64,000 nucleotides of DNA from Hypoxylon rubiginosum (taxonomy: Eukaryota > Ascomycota > Sordariomycetes > Xylariales > Hypoxylaceae). Under the pieces are notes generated by a model. That model did not search any database. It had not been told where the DNA came from and saw nothing but the letters and a program-made list of their open reading frames with translations. The stretch spans positions 62,001 to 126,000 of the forward strand of contig CADCXA010000016.1 of NCBI GenBank assembly GCA_902806565.1. Reading direction: 5' to 3'. The position numbers were made by a program, and so were the translations under genes. Shown piece by piece: positions 35,233 through 47,199 of the stretch (the first letter of the stretch is position 1; every line of letters begins with the position of its first letter).

Positions 35233-36936
35233 ATGAAGAGGATTAGATTTATGGGGGACCGCGGCGACGGCAGCTACTCGAAGCGGAAACAGGTGAAGAG
35301 GGCTTGCGATTCTTGCAGGACTGGAAAACGCAAATGCCACCATGATCTTGCCGGTGGAGCACCACCGCATCATGAAAGAAACGTCCCCGAAGTGCCGGCC
35401 ACTGCGGGAACTGCGCTAGAGGGCCACGAAGGTCGTCGATCTATAAACCATCAACAGCAAGAAGTAGCGCGTTCTCCCGGAGGAACGTACGAGGAACCTA
35501 CGTCGTCTCCGCTCTACTCGTTGACGCCCATAGCTCCCTTTGCCGGGCCTTCATCAGCTCATTCGCTTCTACTATCCGCTTACACGTCTAGCAACATGAC
35601 ACCCACCGGGCTAGAAACTGGCCCTTCGCGCGGGCTTCCTCCCTCTCGCCTCCTCCGTCCCTCTTTTCAAGACCTCAAGGCCCCCTCTTCCGAACGCCGC
35701 CCTGGAGTTGCCCCAGGGTACCTCCCGTTTTTGGTCAGAGCAATCCTTCCCTACTTAGAAATCGAATGTCTCCAAATGCTCCCCCCGCAGGAAGACCTCG
35801 ATATTCTAATGCAGGTCTTCAGGCAGGAGGTCCACCCAATCCTGCCCATCGTAGACTTCACCACCAGAGCACTCTCGGGCCCCATAGATCGCGAGAACCC
35901 AGCGACTATCATATTGAGACAAGCTATCTGTCTGGCCGTCTGCAAGAACGCCTCGGCTAGACAGCACCTCAAGCTCCCGGAAACCGAAACAGGCCAGCTC
36001 TCCTTTCAGAAACCTAGGGAATTCGCGGATAAGCTCTTCGGTGCGCTGAAGATCGCCATGGACATTGGTCTTGTCGACGATAGGCTAGAGCTTGTCCAGG
36101 TCCTTGCGTTGGCGACTTTCCACTCGTACGGCCCGGATGGCGACGATGAAGTCGCCCGACTATGTGGCCAGGCCGTACATTACGCGTACTCTAGTGGCTT
36201 ACACTATCCCTCGCCCTCGGGTGGTCGTGTTTCGGAAGTAAGGCGTGTTGAGTTACTTTACTCTCTCTTCGCCTTAGACAAGATCATCGCCATGGTCACC
36301 GGCCGGCCAGCTATTATGCGGGAAACCGAGGCATACTTACCGGCCCAGGGAGACACCATATTGAAGGAGCTACCCCCTGGTCTCAGACTGTTATTCCGTC
36401 TATCTCAAATGCTCAACCAGGTGCTAGATCTCTATCGACCGCGGGCACCTGACGAAGCGTTAGGAGAAGAATGGGCCTGGCAAGCATCTTGGCCGGAATT
36501 CGAAGACCTAGCCATAGAATATGAGCTGCCGGCCATGCGGGCTTCTATGCAGACTTGTCTGGAGCTTCTTTATCATGCTATCAGCGTCTTATCTTACCGT
36601 CCACCTCAGCCGCCGGCTGTCCGAAGCTGTGGCCCGGAAGGGCTGCCAGCTCCCGCAACCCAAATATCAAAGGTCAGGCATAGTTACTGTGCCCAAAGGA
36701 TTTCCTTTCTTCTAAGCCTAGAGACGACCATGCTCCCGTTTGTCCCATACGCCGCATCCCTTTCTTTGACGGCAGCTCTACGCAACATGCAGCAAACCAC
36801 GCTAGAAAGCACTAAAAGGTTAGCTAAGGACGACGTAGAGAGGAGCCTCCGAGTTCTTGCGGAGTTGACAGAGACGTATTGGCATGCGGAATCGGCTGGT
36901 ACGATTGGTCGTCAGCTTTTTCAAACCCTTTCATAA
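35233..36936 (+). CDS. Fungal-specific transcription factor (Zn2Cys6-like, Fungal_trans domain)
   Basis: Nuclear DNA-binding regulator, single exon, 567 residues from the ATG at 35233. Residues about 17-38 read KRKQVKRACDSCRTGKRKC, giving the first Cys triad (C-x2-C-x6-C) of a Zn2Cys6 cluster with the usual basic residues. No second C-x-C or C-x2-C triad follows where expected, since the next stretch is HHDLAGGAPPHHERN and free of Cys. The middle domain (DILMQVFRQEVHPILPIVDF, then ALFALDKIIAMVTGRPAIMR-like sequence) is the Fungal_trans regulatory domain. A fungal subgroup of CxxCRxxKxxCHH factors has such a shortened cluster, so this may be natural. It is probably the regulator of the divergent epimerase gene, inferred from arrangement and the shared inverted repeat. 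Confidence 0.82.
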   Translation: MKRIRFMGDRGDGSYSKRKQVKRACDSCRTGKRKCHHDLAGGAPPHHERNVPEVPATAGTALEGHEGRRSINHQQQEVARSPGGTYEEPTSSPLYSLTPIAPFAGPSSAHSLLLSAYTSSNMTPTGLETGPSRGLPPSRLLRPSFQDLKAPSSERRPGVAPGYLPFLVRAILPYLEIECLQMLPPQEDLDILMQVFRQEVHPILPIVDFTTRALSGPIDRENPATIILRQAICLAVCKNASARQHLKLPETETGQLSFQKPREFADKLFGALKIAMDIGLVDDRLELVQVLALATFHSYGPDGDDEVARLCGQAVHYAYSSGLHYPSPSGGRVSEVRRVELLYSLFALDKIIAMVTGRPAIMRETEAYLPAQGDTILKELPPGLRLLFRLSQMLNQVLDLYRPRAPDEALGEEWAWQASWPEFEDLAIEYELPAMRASMQTCLELLYHAISVLSYRPPQPPAVRSCGPEGLPAPATQISKVRHSYCAQRISFLLSLETTMLPFVPYAASLSLTAALRNMQQTTLESTKRLAKDDVERSLRVLAELTETYWHAESAGTIGRQLFQTLS

Positions 36937-37339
36937 CACAGGATCAACTGGACGATTGAACTTGGCCGATATATGTCCTACTGTCACATATATGATCTTT
37001 TGTGTTTAGTAGCCTTTATACTTCCGTTCTAGGAAATGTGAGCCTGGCTGTCATATAATTTTTGGAATTAGGCTGCTGCTTCTGCCTGGCGTAGCTTTTA
37101 CATGTCGTTGAGGCGACAAGAGAGTGTATGTTACATGCGAAGATACGAAAAGGGGTACACCTGCGTTTTATCCTGCGTTCTATCACACAGTACGGCTGAC
37201 CGTCGCGTACAAAAAAAGGAGAATCATGTTACGTGGGAGTCGGCGGCCATGCCATCCTACAGATTCAGTTCGTGTTGAGTTGTTATCATGCCGATAATTT
37301 CTATCCATGCTAATCGATTTGCTGCTTCACAGTACGCTG
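36937..37339. other. Intergenic region, nothing recognisable
   Basis: About 400 bp of 3' flank of the transcription factor gene leading into the HET relic. No feature was seen. Confidence 0.6.
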
Positions 37340-38230
37340 TGACCGAAACAGCAGTCTAACCCGAATGCGATTGTCTCATGTATGGGGATCTGATGAGATC
37401 CCTTTTCACGAGGTATGAGAAAATCGCAGGATGGGTTAAGATGAAGAACTTTGCGCTATGGCGCATGAACTTGGATTTGCGTATGTGTGGATGGATACGT
37501 GCTAGATGGACAAGCGCAGCAGCGCCGACCTCTATGTGTAGGTATTACCGCGATGCCGCCGCGTGCTTTATATACCTCGAAGACGTACGAAGATACGTTG
37601 GAAAAGGGGATAGCTCATCGTTGGTGCCGGTGACAGCAAGCCGGTACCAATTACTCGCCGCAGTATTCACCACACGTTGGCTGACAAGGGGAAGGGCTTT
37701 GCAAGAGTTAGTCGCGCCTGCGCGACGATGCTTCTTCGCGGCTGACTAGACTGAAATTGAGGACGGAGCCGATCAGCTCGGTGTCCTCGCCGAATCGACC
37801 GGGATCAGCAGAAAGATACTCGAAGATAGGAATATGTTACGCAGTATGAACGTCGCGGAGGGTATGGAATGGGAATCCAAACGACAGACGACGCAGGCAG
37901 AGGATATCACATACGGCCTGATAGGGCTCTTTGGCGTCAACTTTCTCGTCTTGTACGGCGAAGGAATGAAGAACGCGACTGTTCGGGTAGCAGACTGCCG
38001 GCCCAGTCCCCTGCCGATTTTGTAAATACGCCGCCTTAAGGCTGTAAGCGCTGTGGAGCATGTCGCCATATTCGATGACCAATGTCGGGCTATCGATCCG
38101 GCTAAGCATGGTCTATAAAGAGCAGAGTACCGGCCTTGAATGCTCGTGGCGGCACACATATGATCTATCTGGGGCCAGTCGAAGGAGCGTATTTCTTTGG
38201 GTATTAACTCTGGCTTGTTTACCAAGTATT
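37340..38230 (+). pseudogene. Decayed HET-domain (heterokaryon incompatibility) gene
   Basis: Fragments of a HET domain appear in order but in shifting frames. They are NAIVSHVWGSDEIPFHE (about 37350-37425), GFAYVWMDTC followed by a TAG and MDKRSSADL (about 37475-37530), YYRDAAACFIYLEDV (about 37540-37590), and TTRWLTRGRALQELVAPARR with FFAAD. A TAG then stands where the conserved Trp is expected (37747-37749). TEIEDGADQLGVLAESTGIS continues, then WESKRQTTQAEDITYGLIGL and LYGEGMKNA (about 37870-37980), and finally SPYSMTNVGLSIRL (about 38062-38103). At least two stops, and a deletion near 37530, break the frame. Intact relatives act in vegetative incompatibility and trigger cell death on hyphal fusion with non-self. 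This copy cannot encode a working protein. The G-to-A type stop at the Trp codon is compatible with repeat-induced point mutation, but one site proves nothing. Confidence 0.82.
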
Positions 38231-39960
38231 CTAACCTCCATGTACCTAGGTAGCTCCCTATGTCATGTAGGAGGTAAACACTTGAGAACGGAACCGGGCT
38301 TACATAAGAGAAGGAAAAGAGGTTCAATCTCGAGAATACGAGGTAGAGAACCCTTGGCATTCTGGTGAATCGGAAAACGGCAACGTCTAGAAATAAATTG
38401 GTTAAAGCATACCTATTAAAACAGTATGGTCCTTCGATTAAAAGCGCTAGCGTAGGTGTAGGACGAAAAATGTAGAACTTATAATTACGGACATCAGCAA
38501 TGCGCGACGCTAATGCATTCCATACAACTTGTTGATAAATAAATAAAAATGTAAACATACCTGCTTCTGTGGTGCATGTATGGTAATATTCCGTTGAACC
38601 CGATCCTATGTTATTGAGGTCAGGTCTCTTATATCTAATCCATCTGCCCATATACCCAGACTAGATCTAGAGACATTGTAGTCAAATACGTGATGATGCA
38701 GCTTGTGTTAAGGTGCCCGGGAAGTTGGACGGGAATTCGCATCGAAATAGAACAAGGTGGGTACATAACGTACTTACCTAGACAGGTATGAGGTTAATAA
38801 CATCATGGTCCATGGATGCATACCTATGTTGCCAATATATGTAGGTACGTCTGTAGGTACATCTGTAGGTACATTGATGATATGTAGGTACAATACGATG
38901 CTGTGCCTTTTTAGGCACCCGCAGCTGGACCTGACCAGTTCTGCCAGCCTGGACCTGGACCTTGGAGCTGACATGAGATGGAAGTCTAGCCGGGGATGGT
39001 TTAGCGACCATTTCGCTTCGATTACGCCGGTCCTTCCAACCGTTACTTTTTGGGTTGACTTTCGCACCTTCACCTTACAATAGTACGAGTCAGCGAACCA
39101 GCGAGCCTGGGCGCATACATTAGTACACCAGTTACTCATCAATTCAAAAGCCTCTAAGCCTTCAAAGCCCCTAATCCCCCAATCCCGTCTCCCCCCTAAG
39201 CGATCATTTCTCCCTCTTTTCCTGTCTCTTGAGTACTTGGCATTGGCAGCTCCTTCGTGCCCGTTGCCAGTTCCGCACCATTTTTACCTCTTTTCGATAG
39301 GTCACACGCCTGAATCTGGGTTCATTGGGTTCATCGGTCCCATTTCGCCATCCATTCATTCTTTTCCCTCTCTATCCCCCCGACTCTCCAATACGCATCG
39401 TCTTCTCGCCAGTCTCACAACGTCTGACACTGTAACCCGTCACGTTCGTTTAATCCAATTTAAAGGGAGAAAAAAACGCGATCATGTTACAGAGCTGAGC
39501 AAGGAGAGAATAACAGTCAAGACCACGGTTTCCCTTGTTTTCTCTCTCCGCATTCCACGTCCTGCACCCAAAACGACAACACGACAACACAACGCAACAT
39601 CGCGCCGACACAACAGACACGACAAACCTGATACCCCCCTTTCTCGACCACCGTGTTATCGCCGTAACGATTTCGAGACCTATACCAAAAGGATCCCAGA
39701 CCTATTCGCAATTAGCCTAGTTGATTTGATCTATTAGCCACTTTCATTTTGGTTGGCCCGAAACGGGAGACATCACAGATTTAATTCGCTATTGCGCCTT
39801 CGTGATACCCCCAAATAGCGGAAGCATTCACCGCGCATTTCTCAGCCCACGAGACGGCACCTATAGCGGAATTCGCAGCCTCTAGAGACTATTCGCGTCC
39901 ACGACAGTCGATCATCCTTAAACCCAAGATAATTCCGATATTTGATATTCAAGCCTCATC
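38231..39960. other. Intergenic region with TAGGTA tract and long leader of the next gene
   Basis: About 38,770-38,895 contains several GTAGGTACRTCT direct repeats of the TAGGTA family. From about 39,130 the DNA is pyrimidine-rich and probably contains the promoter and long 5' UTR of the membrane-protein gene starting at 39961. An open frame of 166 codons at 39237-39737 is Ser/Thr/His-rich without domain features, and I do not call it. Confidence 0.55.
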
Positions 39961-40791
39961 ATGCGTATGTTACATCTTTGAAGAGTCCGCTTGGTTCCTT
40001 TCAAAATCTACCAATGACTCTGTTCCACCATCACATTTGAAGTTCCCGCTAACTAGTGAAATTCTATAGCTCAACCAGTGACAACTGTAGTACCCTTTGC
40101 TTCTCTGCCTTCGTGCGCAGGCCAATGTGGTCCCCTTTACGATGCCAACGGTGCTTGTGTGCCCCCAGCCGCACCACAGACCAATGAAGTTACCTACGAC
40201 AACTGCTTTTGTGCCTACGATACCCTTCAGCCATTTAAACAGGGCGCATCCGGCGTTTGCGACGCTCCCTGTGCGGCGGATCCGGCTGGGCTGTCGAGTA
40301 TACAAAGCTGGTTCACCAGTTTTTGCGATAAGGCTGCAGCAGCTACTACGTCGGCCACGTCAGCGACGGGCTCAAGCACAAGTTCCGCAAATACGGCAGC
40401 GAATGGCGATGGTGGCGGCGGTGACTGGTATGCTTCCGATACATACTAACTTGGTGACTTTTTCAAACTAATCATTCCATTCTCCAGGCTCTCAACCCAT
40501 TGGAAATGGGTCATTATGATTGTTATTATTGTTGTTGGCATCGCAGGAATATGGGTGGGTGCTTGCATATGGCGTCGCAAATATCTCAAGAAGAAGGACC
40601 GGATGTATGAGCTTGGTAAGGGCCTACCAAGTAACGTCGCGATCAATACTCAAGGCAATCTTGTTGGCCCTGGAGCGAGGGATAGCAACTACTCGAACCC
40701 TCAGGGTATGTTCATGTCGGGGTCTGGTGCTGGCTACACGGAAAAACCGAAGAAGGAGCGTAAGAAGTGGACTGTCACCCAACGAACATGA
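39961..40791 (+). CDS. Small Cys-rich single-pass membrane protein, function unknown
   Basis: Three exons (39961-39964, 40070-40427, 40488-40791) give 221 residues; exon 1 is only ATGC. The N-terminal part (MPQPVTTVVPFASLPSCAGQ) opens a Cys-rich module with spaced Cys through GACVPP, DNCFCAYDTL, GVCDAPC and WFTSFC, reminiscent of CFEM-type domains. A Ser/Thr/Gly linker follows (SATGSSTSSANTAANGDGGG), then a membrane helix (VIMIVIIVVGIAGIWVGACI) and a basic cytoplasmic stop (WRRKYLKKKDRMYELGKGL), ending in a Tyr/Asn/Gly-rich tail. No cleavable signal peptide is present, so the Cys-rich part would have to be exported as a reverse signal-anchor. I recognise this as a conserved but uncharacterised Pezizomycotina family. 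The splice of the last intron restores DWLSTHWKWVIM. Confidence 0.85.
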
Positions 40792-42140
40792 CCGGCAATG
40801 GTGAAACCGAATATTTAACATCTTCTTCACGACACTCTCTTGATATCCAAGCCGCATCGTCCTTACTGAATTAGCTGTTTATTACGCTTACACTTCCCTC
40901 CTACTGTCGTGGGACTACTCCTTAACTTGTCATCGTCGGTCTTGAGTTTCGCATACAGGGCGTTATGGATGGAAAGTTGGTCTGGATGCGATACTATACC
41001 GATGCGGGTTCTTACTGTCTGTTTCTTGAATAACCGGGCGTGGGCGGCTGATCTGGATTAGACCAGGGGAAACGGACCGATATCATTGTATGAACCCTTC
41101 TTAGCAGTACGAAGGACTCAGGAAAGGGGTGATGGAACACGAAAGGGGCGCGGTAGTTACCGTCTTCGCTGGGACGACGGACGAGTACGGAAGAGGGGAG
41201 ACGGACGTCTTCCTTCCACACATCAAAATCCCCAAATCTAAGTACTAATTCTCTACAAAAGTGTGTCAACGTGTCGCGTGTGTCTGCGTATCTATAAGAT
41301 TTGTCTTGTGTGAATTGCTGCGTATACTGCGCGTTATGGCTGCTCCGTTAGCTGACTCCGACGATACTTGACCTAGCTAGGAACCAAGTGGTAGTTTCGT
41401 ACTTAGCTAGACACAGGCGTTTCAGTTCAAGTAGGACAGCAGAAATTTGCTTTAGGGGCGACGTGGAAGTACATGTCATACTTCTGTTGTCTTATATAAC
41501 AGATGGATGTATGGGGGCCATACGACGAGCATTTGCCTTGAGGGCCTATGCGTAACGGTCGGCTATCCTGCCCCCTTTTCTTGTTAATATACCTGGTACG
41601 GCGGTCTTAGTTAGGCGTGGTTGGACGAGTGCGACATCAAACTTTATGTGGTCTTAAAAGCCGGCCTGTCTTCGCCGCTAATCGGCTCGCAGTATGCGAC
41701 TAGTAAAGGAGAAGGTCGGTCTGGTGGTCAGCCGCTTACATGCGTGTGTATGTGGCCGAACGACAAGGCCGGTTCTACAGATAGAGTGTGGATAGCTCTC
41801 TACGTTTACAGTACTCTAGCTGTCACCAACTACACCCCATCAGACAAATGAACATTCAAATCTTGAAGAAAGACGAGCTTCGGAGAAGACAAATGTAATA
41901 GTATTCTCATAGTCCTGATTCGTATTCATTCATGTACGGTATTCCTCAAACCCTACCATAAAAAAAACTCCTGCGTGTATCAGAGTACTCCTGGTCTCTA
42001 GCAGAATGCTCATGCTATGCGACGTTTCACTGAAAAGTAATTACAACCAACAATGCTTTTTTCAACAAATAACCAGACAAAACACCTTTTCTGTCCCGTC
42101 CTCCTGAAAGCACTCCGTCAACTGCTTATGCGCATGTAAT
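40792..42140. other. Convergent intergenic region
   Basis: About 1.35 kb between two 3' ends. There are only short shadow-like open frames, and no RNA or repeat of note. Confidence 0.6.
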
Positions 42141-45100
42141 TTAGTCCATGCCATACTCGGCGGCATCCATATACAGGTCGATGAGGCATCCTGCGCTCCA
42201 CGCTTGCGTCGGGCTCGAATCATCACAGTACTGGCCGTTCTTTTGCGTGAGTTCCGTTAAGCCTGCCCATGGGCTCTGCTTGATCATCTCCTTGCATCCA
42301 CCCAGACGCCTCGTAACCTGCTGGAACGCTTCGACACGCCCCTCCTGACTTTCTCGTCGCAAGAGGTCGAACTTGAGGAGGGCTCGCAGGAAGAAGCCCG
42401 TAGGCCAGAGCCACTCTGGTCCCTGGTGATAGTTCCGACCCTTGGACGTCGAAAAGTCGGCGGAATCCTCGCTGTTTATATAGTAGGGACGGTAGTTAAG
42501 GTCGATAGGGTCGAGTGTCGCCATCCCAGTCGGTCCGCGAAGGGCCTTGTCTGCGAGGACGAGAGCACCCATGGCGTGTTCCGGATTGAAGAGGTCGGGG
42601 GCGACCGTCATGGCTATAGCGAAGTTGGGCCGCAGCTGGTAATCTTCGTATTCTTTTCCAGATCGGTAGAGGTCCTTGTAGATACCGCGACGGTTGACAA
42701 TGCCCGAGTTAACCGAGTATCGATCATCTTCTGACTTATCCACCGGTACGTAGTAACAGTACTCAAAGTTTGACTTGACCAGGTCCGCCCAGGCTGAAAA
42801 AGTGATCTCGGAACCGTCGGCCTTAGTGACGCCCTTGTATGGATATTTGCCCTCGGCATTTAGCTCCGCCAGCCACTTAAGGGTGCTATAGAGTAGGCCT
42901 GTAATCTCGATGGCGGCACCGTCACGGGGAGTGCCTGGAATGCCTTTGGAGCCAGCACGCTCACTCTCGCCCATCTTATCCATCCATGTACCGCAGTTGA
43001 ACTGGTTGCCACCGAAAATGATACCACTTGTCCAGTCGACGTTGACCTCGATGTTGAAGCCCTCGTCGCGCATCTGCGAGTCAATACTGGGTCCTGCGTT
43101 GGCTTCACGAAACTTCAATCCAGATGCATGGCGTTGCATCGCCTCCTGGACAATATCCTGGATTAGGCTCTCCGTAGAGTAGGCCCTTGAATCCTCCGAC
43201 TCGAACCAGGTATCGTCGTATGGTAAGAAGCGCCTCTTAACCTTTCGAGTCAAGAGGCCCAGCCCGTCCGGTGCGTACCGAGTGTAGTCTTGAATGCATT
43301 GCAGAAAGAACCAAACGGAATCTCGACTATTGTATCGCGGAAGGTTACCGCTACTGAGGAGATTGGGAATCATGCCATGTTTGAGAACACTAGCGAATGC
43401 GAATATGTGCTCTGCAGCCTCGTCAAACCGGCCGGTTCCAAGGTAAAGGCCGCGAAGGGAGATGAAGACATCACGGCCCCAGCATCTCGCCCACTCCACA
43501 GCAAAATGCGGCAACCCGGCGGCCAGTGAAGGGACAACTTTCTTGGGCCAGAGTGATGCAGACTTGACCAAGCCTGTCATCTGTATGCTGGTCATGGCTA
43601 GGCTTTGAATGAACCACTGGCCGCTCTGCACCTTGTCATTCATTAGCTCCAATCCTCTTTCCCAGGCCGCCTTGTAGGCAGTTCGCACAACAAGTGCAAA
43701 GTAGCGCGGTAGGAGGAAATTAGGAATGCTACGAATTGCGTCGAAACGCTCCTTCAGCCAAGCAGCGGCTTTGGCGAGACCGGAAAACTCCGGTTGCTGA
43801 CTTATCCTCTCGAGACGACCAACAGTGTAGTCCAAAGCCCACTGGCCATCTCGAAGATTCTGGCAGAGTGGGTGGGCAAGGTTATTGTCCCTGATGATAT
43901 CCTTTAGGAGACTCCACCAACCCTGAAGGCCGGCATAGATGATCTTGCCATAGCCCGGGATGTCGTACGTGCCATCTCTACCGCTGCTGCCGTCGCGTTC
44001 TTCGGCATCGCAGCGATATAGTAGGAAATTGAGATCAATCAAATCAAGTTCGGCCATGACGTCCTTGGCCCCAGATGTGACGTAGGTATCCAAGCCTGAG
44101 GAATGCTCTGCGGCTGGGATCCAGGTTTCGAACAAAGCGATGCTTCCAGGCGGGAATTTGTCGCGCACAGTGATAACCGTTTCATCCGACTTGACTTCCA
44201 ATCGAATACCAGGTACATCAACCACACGACTGGGGAGGCCTCGCAGATATTTCTTGTCGCTCTCAACCTCTCGCTTGGCGTCTTCGCTCGCGTTGACCTC
44301 CAGCATCCAACTTCCCAGATGCCGTGCCTTCGTGCCGCCAAGGTGAACAGCGCTAAATGCACCGTTACCATTTCCATACCCAGGGTACGCAGTATGGGCG
44401 ATTAGGAAGTATCCTTTTCTCGACTCGGGGTGTACTCTGTGAACTGTGATATACTGATCCTCGTGGTGGATATGCGTTTCGTCGTAACCGTCCTTGCCCA
44501 TTATCGTATGGATCTGGTTTAGAAGCTTCTTTATACCACCGATGCCACCTTTGCCACCACCAATTGTGACTTCCTTAGCTGATGATGATTCAGACGTGTA
44601 CAATCTCGTCTCGTTTACGAGGTCGACCAGCTTCGGGTATATTTCATCGTATCCCATAACGCTTCCCGTGGCACTGGCACACATGCACACCAAAGCAGCG
44701 TTTGGTAACGTATCCCGGGCGTCTCTCTTCTGCGCGGGGACTTCGTTGTCGTGCGTGCAATCCATGAACAGAGCCTGAACGGGGACGGATTTGACTCTAC
44801 GAAGCACCTCCCGAGTAGAATCGCCATTGAGCCCAGGGCTCGTAGGAACACTTCCGAGACCGCCCTTCGAAATTTCGTCGACTTCAAAGCTACCGATAGG
44901 ACGTCCACCGTGGCGGTGCACCAATCTGCTCAGCTCAGCGGTACTCCAAGCCTGCATGGCTTCCCTGATTAATGAGCTCAGACCCAACCTTTTCACGAAG
45001 ACATAGTCCATCTCCTCCGAACCCGTAAAAAGTTCAGCTACCACGTATAGGTTAGGGCGAACGCGGCGAGCCTCGTCGAGAATATGCTCAGCGACGTGGA

Positions 45101-46846
45101 GAGGTGTAGAGTGGCAGTTATCGATTCGGAAACCAGCAAAGTATTTCGCTAGCATGCGTGCATAATTTGTCATGTGCTCCCACAGCCAAGGGCTATCTTG
45201 AGGGCCAGTTCCATAACGAAGCTTTACGCAGTCACCCCAGACGATGACTTCGCGGCGGAGGTAGACTCGAGATTGAGGGCCAGCATTGTCAACCAGAGCA
45301 TTCCCAGCCCATACCCAGCCGTTGTTGACGAGGACTAAGTCTTCGGGTTTGAATTTATCAGAGGCTTCCGACGTATTCAGCCGAGTGAAGTAGGTTTCAA
45401 TTAGAGGATTATTTTGATCGATAGGGCCTAGTTTGGGGCCGTGATCATCAAGGCGGACGTATTTTATCCTGTTGAAGAGCTGTTGTAGGATTTCTCCCAT
45501 CTCTTTATCGTACTCTTCATAGAACGGGACATTGACCACGTCTAAAATCTGAACTAGTTTGGAGCGAATGGCTACTTCGTCTGCTTCTCCCCTGTATTTC
45601 CCAAATAAGAGAGAAATCAAACCGGCTGAAACCTGGGGGTCAACACGTCGTCGGAAACGTTCGCCAAGTCTGTCCTTTCCAACGATGCCGTTCTGAATTA
45701 GATACGCAGCTTGGTCTTTTACACTGGCTTCCCTGAGTTTATCAAGGTCACCATTGAGGGATCCTACAAAGAGACTCAACTTCCCAACTGACCAAGAGCC
45801 AATTGCGGCATCGACATCCCTATCAACATCGAGGGCGTAGTATTCCCACAGACGGATCTCGGAAACGACGTGTTTCTTGATGCCGTCCATAATCTTGATG
45901 AGATCGTCCGTAGATTGGAGTTCTCTGGGATATCCTAGCTCTTCCAGCCTAGAGCCGAATACCAGAAGTTGAGTGTCGAGGACGTAGGCCGGCTCCAGCC
46001 AGGGCGCAGTGGTCAAATTGTATCCGGCCTCAGGATGTTCTAATAGCCACTTGCTATTGTGGGCGGTGTGATTGAGTACTATGTCGGTCAGGCTGAGAAG
46101 TGAGTGGTTATGCTCTAGACTGTTCACCATCTGTTGCACGTCTTTCTCCCCTTGCGGAAAGCAGTCCGGGTCCCACCCGAGTTGATCATACAAGCTGTAC
46201 GGGGAGTTGGAGGCGCCGCGGACTTGGAGGGGTGTAAAATGTATCATGTTGTATCCGCGGCCACTGATGCCTTGCAAGTGTCTTTCCCAATCGGTCGGGT
46301 ACTTCCCCATAAACTTGCTGATGACAGAAAATATCGACAGTGCTGATAGCGGCAGCGGACGGCCCTCCAGCGATAAGCGGGGAGCGACATCGATGTAGTA
46401 CAAGGGCGTTCTTTCAGACCGAACTTGAGTCGGTGAGGTTGGGTTCAGAGTGGATGACAGCTCGGGTAACTCGGCGTAAGTAGTATAGAAGGCAAAGGCG
46501 CCGGCTTCATAGACGGGAATCGAGATTTCGATAGTTCGGTTGAAATCGGGATTCAGTCTAGAAGGGCGGTTAACACAAAGCGTTCTTAGCTCTTGAAAGA
46601 CGCCCGCTTCGCCTACCTGTACTCGCGGAACTGATCTCTGCGAAACTCAGAACCTCGGTCAGGGATGTTGACCCATAAGCTGCCTTGCCGACATATAGAA
46701 GAGGTACCTTCGATCGTGAACCGTATGGTTATGGGGTCGTTGGACCTTGGTGCTAGGTAGATGTACTCGCCGGGGACGTCGGGGGCGCCATTATCTTTCA
46801 AAGGCAAAATGTAGACCTCATTTGAGGTCAATATCCGGGGAATCAT
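42141..46846 (-). CDS. GDB1: Glycogen debranching enzyme (4-alpha-glucanotransferase / amylo-1,6-glucosidase)
   Basis: Bifunctional cytosolic enzyme that moves maltotriosyl units from glycogen branches and then hydrolyses the remaining alpha-1,6 glucose. Two exons (46846-46617, 46557-42141) give 1548 residues, matching the usual length of about 1530. The start MIPRILTSNEVYILPL is preferred over the in-frame upstream codon at 46912. The N-terminal transferase shows FTPLQVRGASNSPYSLYDQL, LTDIVLNHTAHNSKWL, the nucleophile region FRIDNCHSTPLHVAEHILDE, the acid/base region VVAELFTGSEEMDYVF, and MDCTHDNEVPAQKRDA. The C-terminal glucosidase (GH133) shows WARCWGRDVFISLRG, FNCGTWMDKMGES, and TPRDGAAIEITGLLY. 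All key residues look present. The splice rejoins REYR to LNPDFNRTIEISIPVYEAGA. Confidence 0.97.
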
Positions 46847-47199
46847 AGTCGTACAATGTCCATACACAGACGTGAACGATTGAGAATGTAAGGAAAAAGA
46901 AACAAGAAACAAAATAAGGAAAAGTGAATCAAGTACCGAGTGTCGCGAGGGAGAATGAGCTGCAAGGGCGGAAGGAGGGAATATAGGTCAGGTAGTCGGA
47001 TGATGTTAATGCGACTGTACGAAGAAGAATGAAATGGAAGTACAATACAAGTTCCAATACAATTTCTTGGTCGTAAGGGCGGGGCCATGCTGCAGTGATG
47101 AGAGGTCAAAATAAGAGTAGTAACTGCAGTGGATCCGAGAGAGCAAGCGTGGGTTCTCCCCAGGCGGGCTTGCTTACCGCCGTGACGTCATTGGTTTGG
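46847..47199. other. Intergenic region, GDB1 promoter
   Basis: About 350 bp between the GDB1 start and the stop codon of the next leftward gene. No feature was recognised. Confidence 0.6.

Noticed and set aside
37773..38651. 292-codon open frame on the minus strand
   Set aside because: It overlaps the HET relic in antisense, and has no domain-like sequence.
39237..39737. 166-codon open frame upstream of the Cys-rich membrane protein
   Set aside because: Low-complexity Ser/Thr/Pro sequence in a pyrimidine-rich leader, no ATG-context or domain evidence; more likely 5' UTR/promoter.
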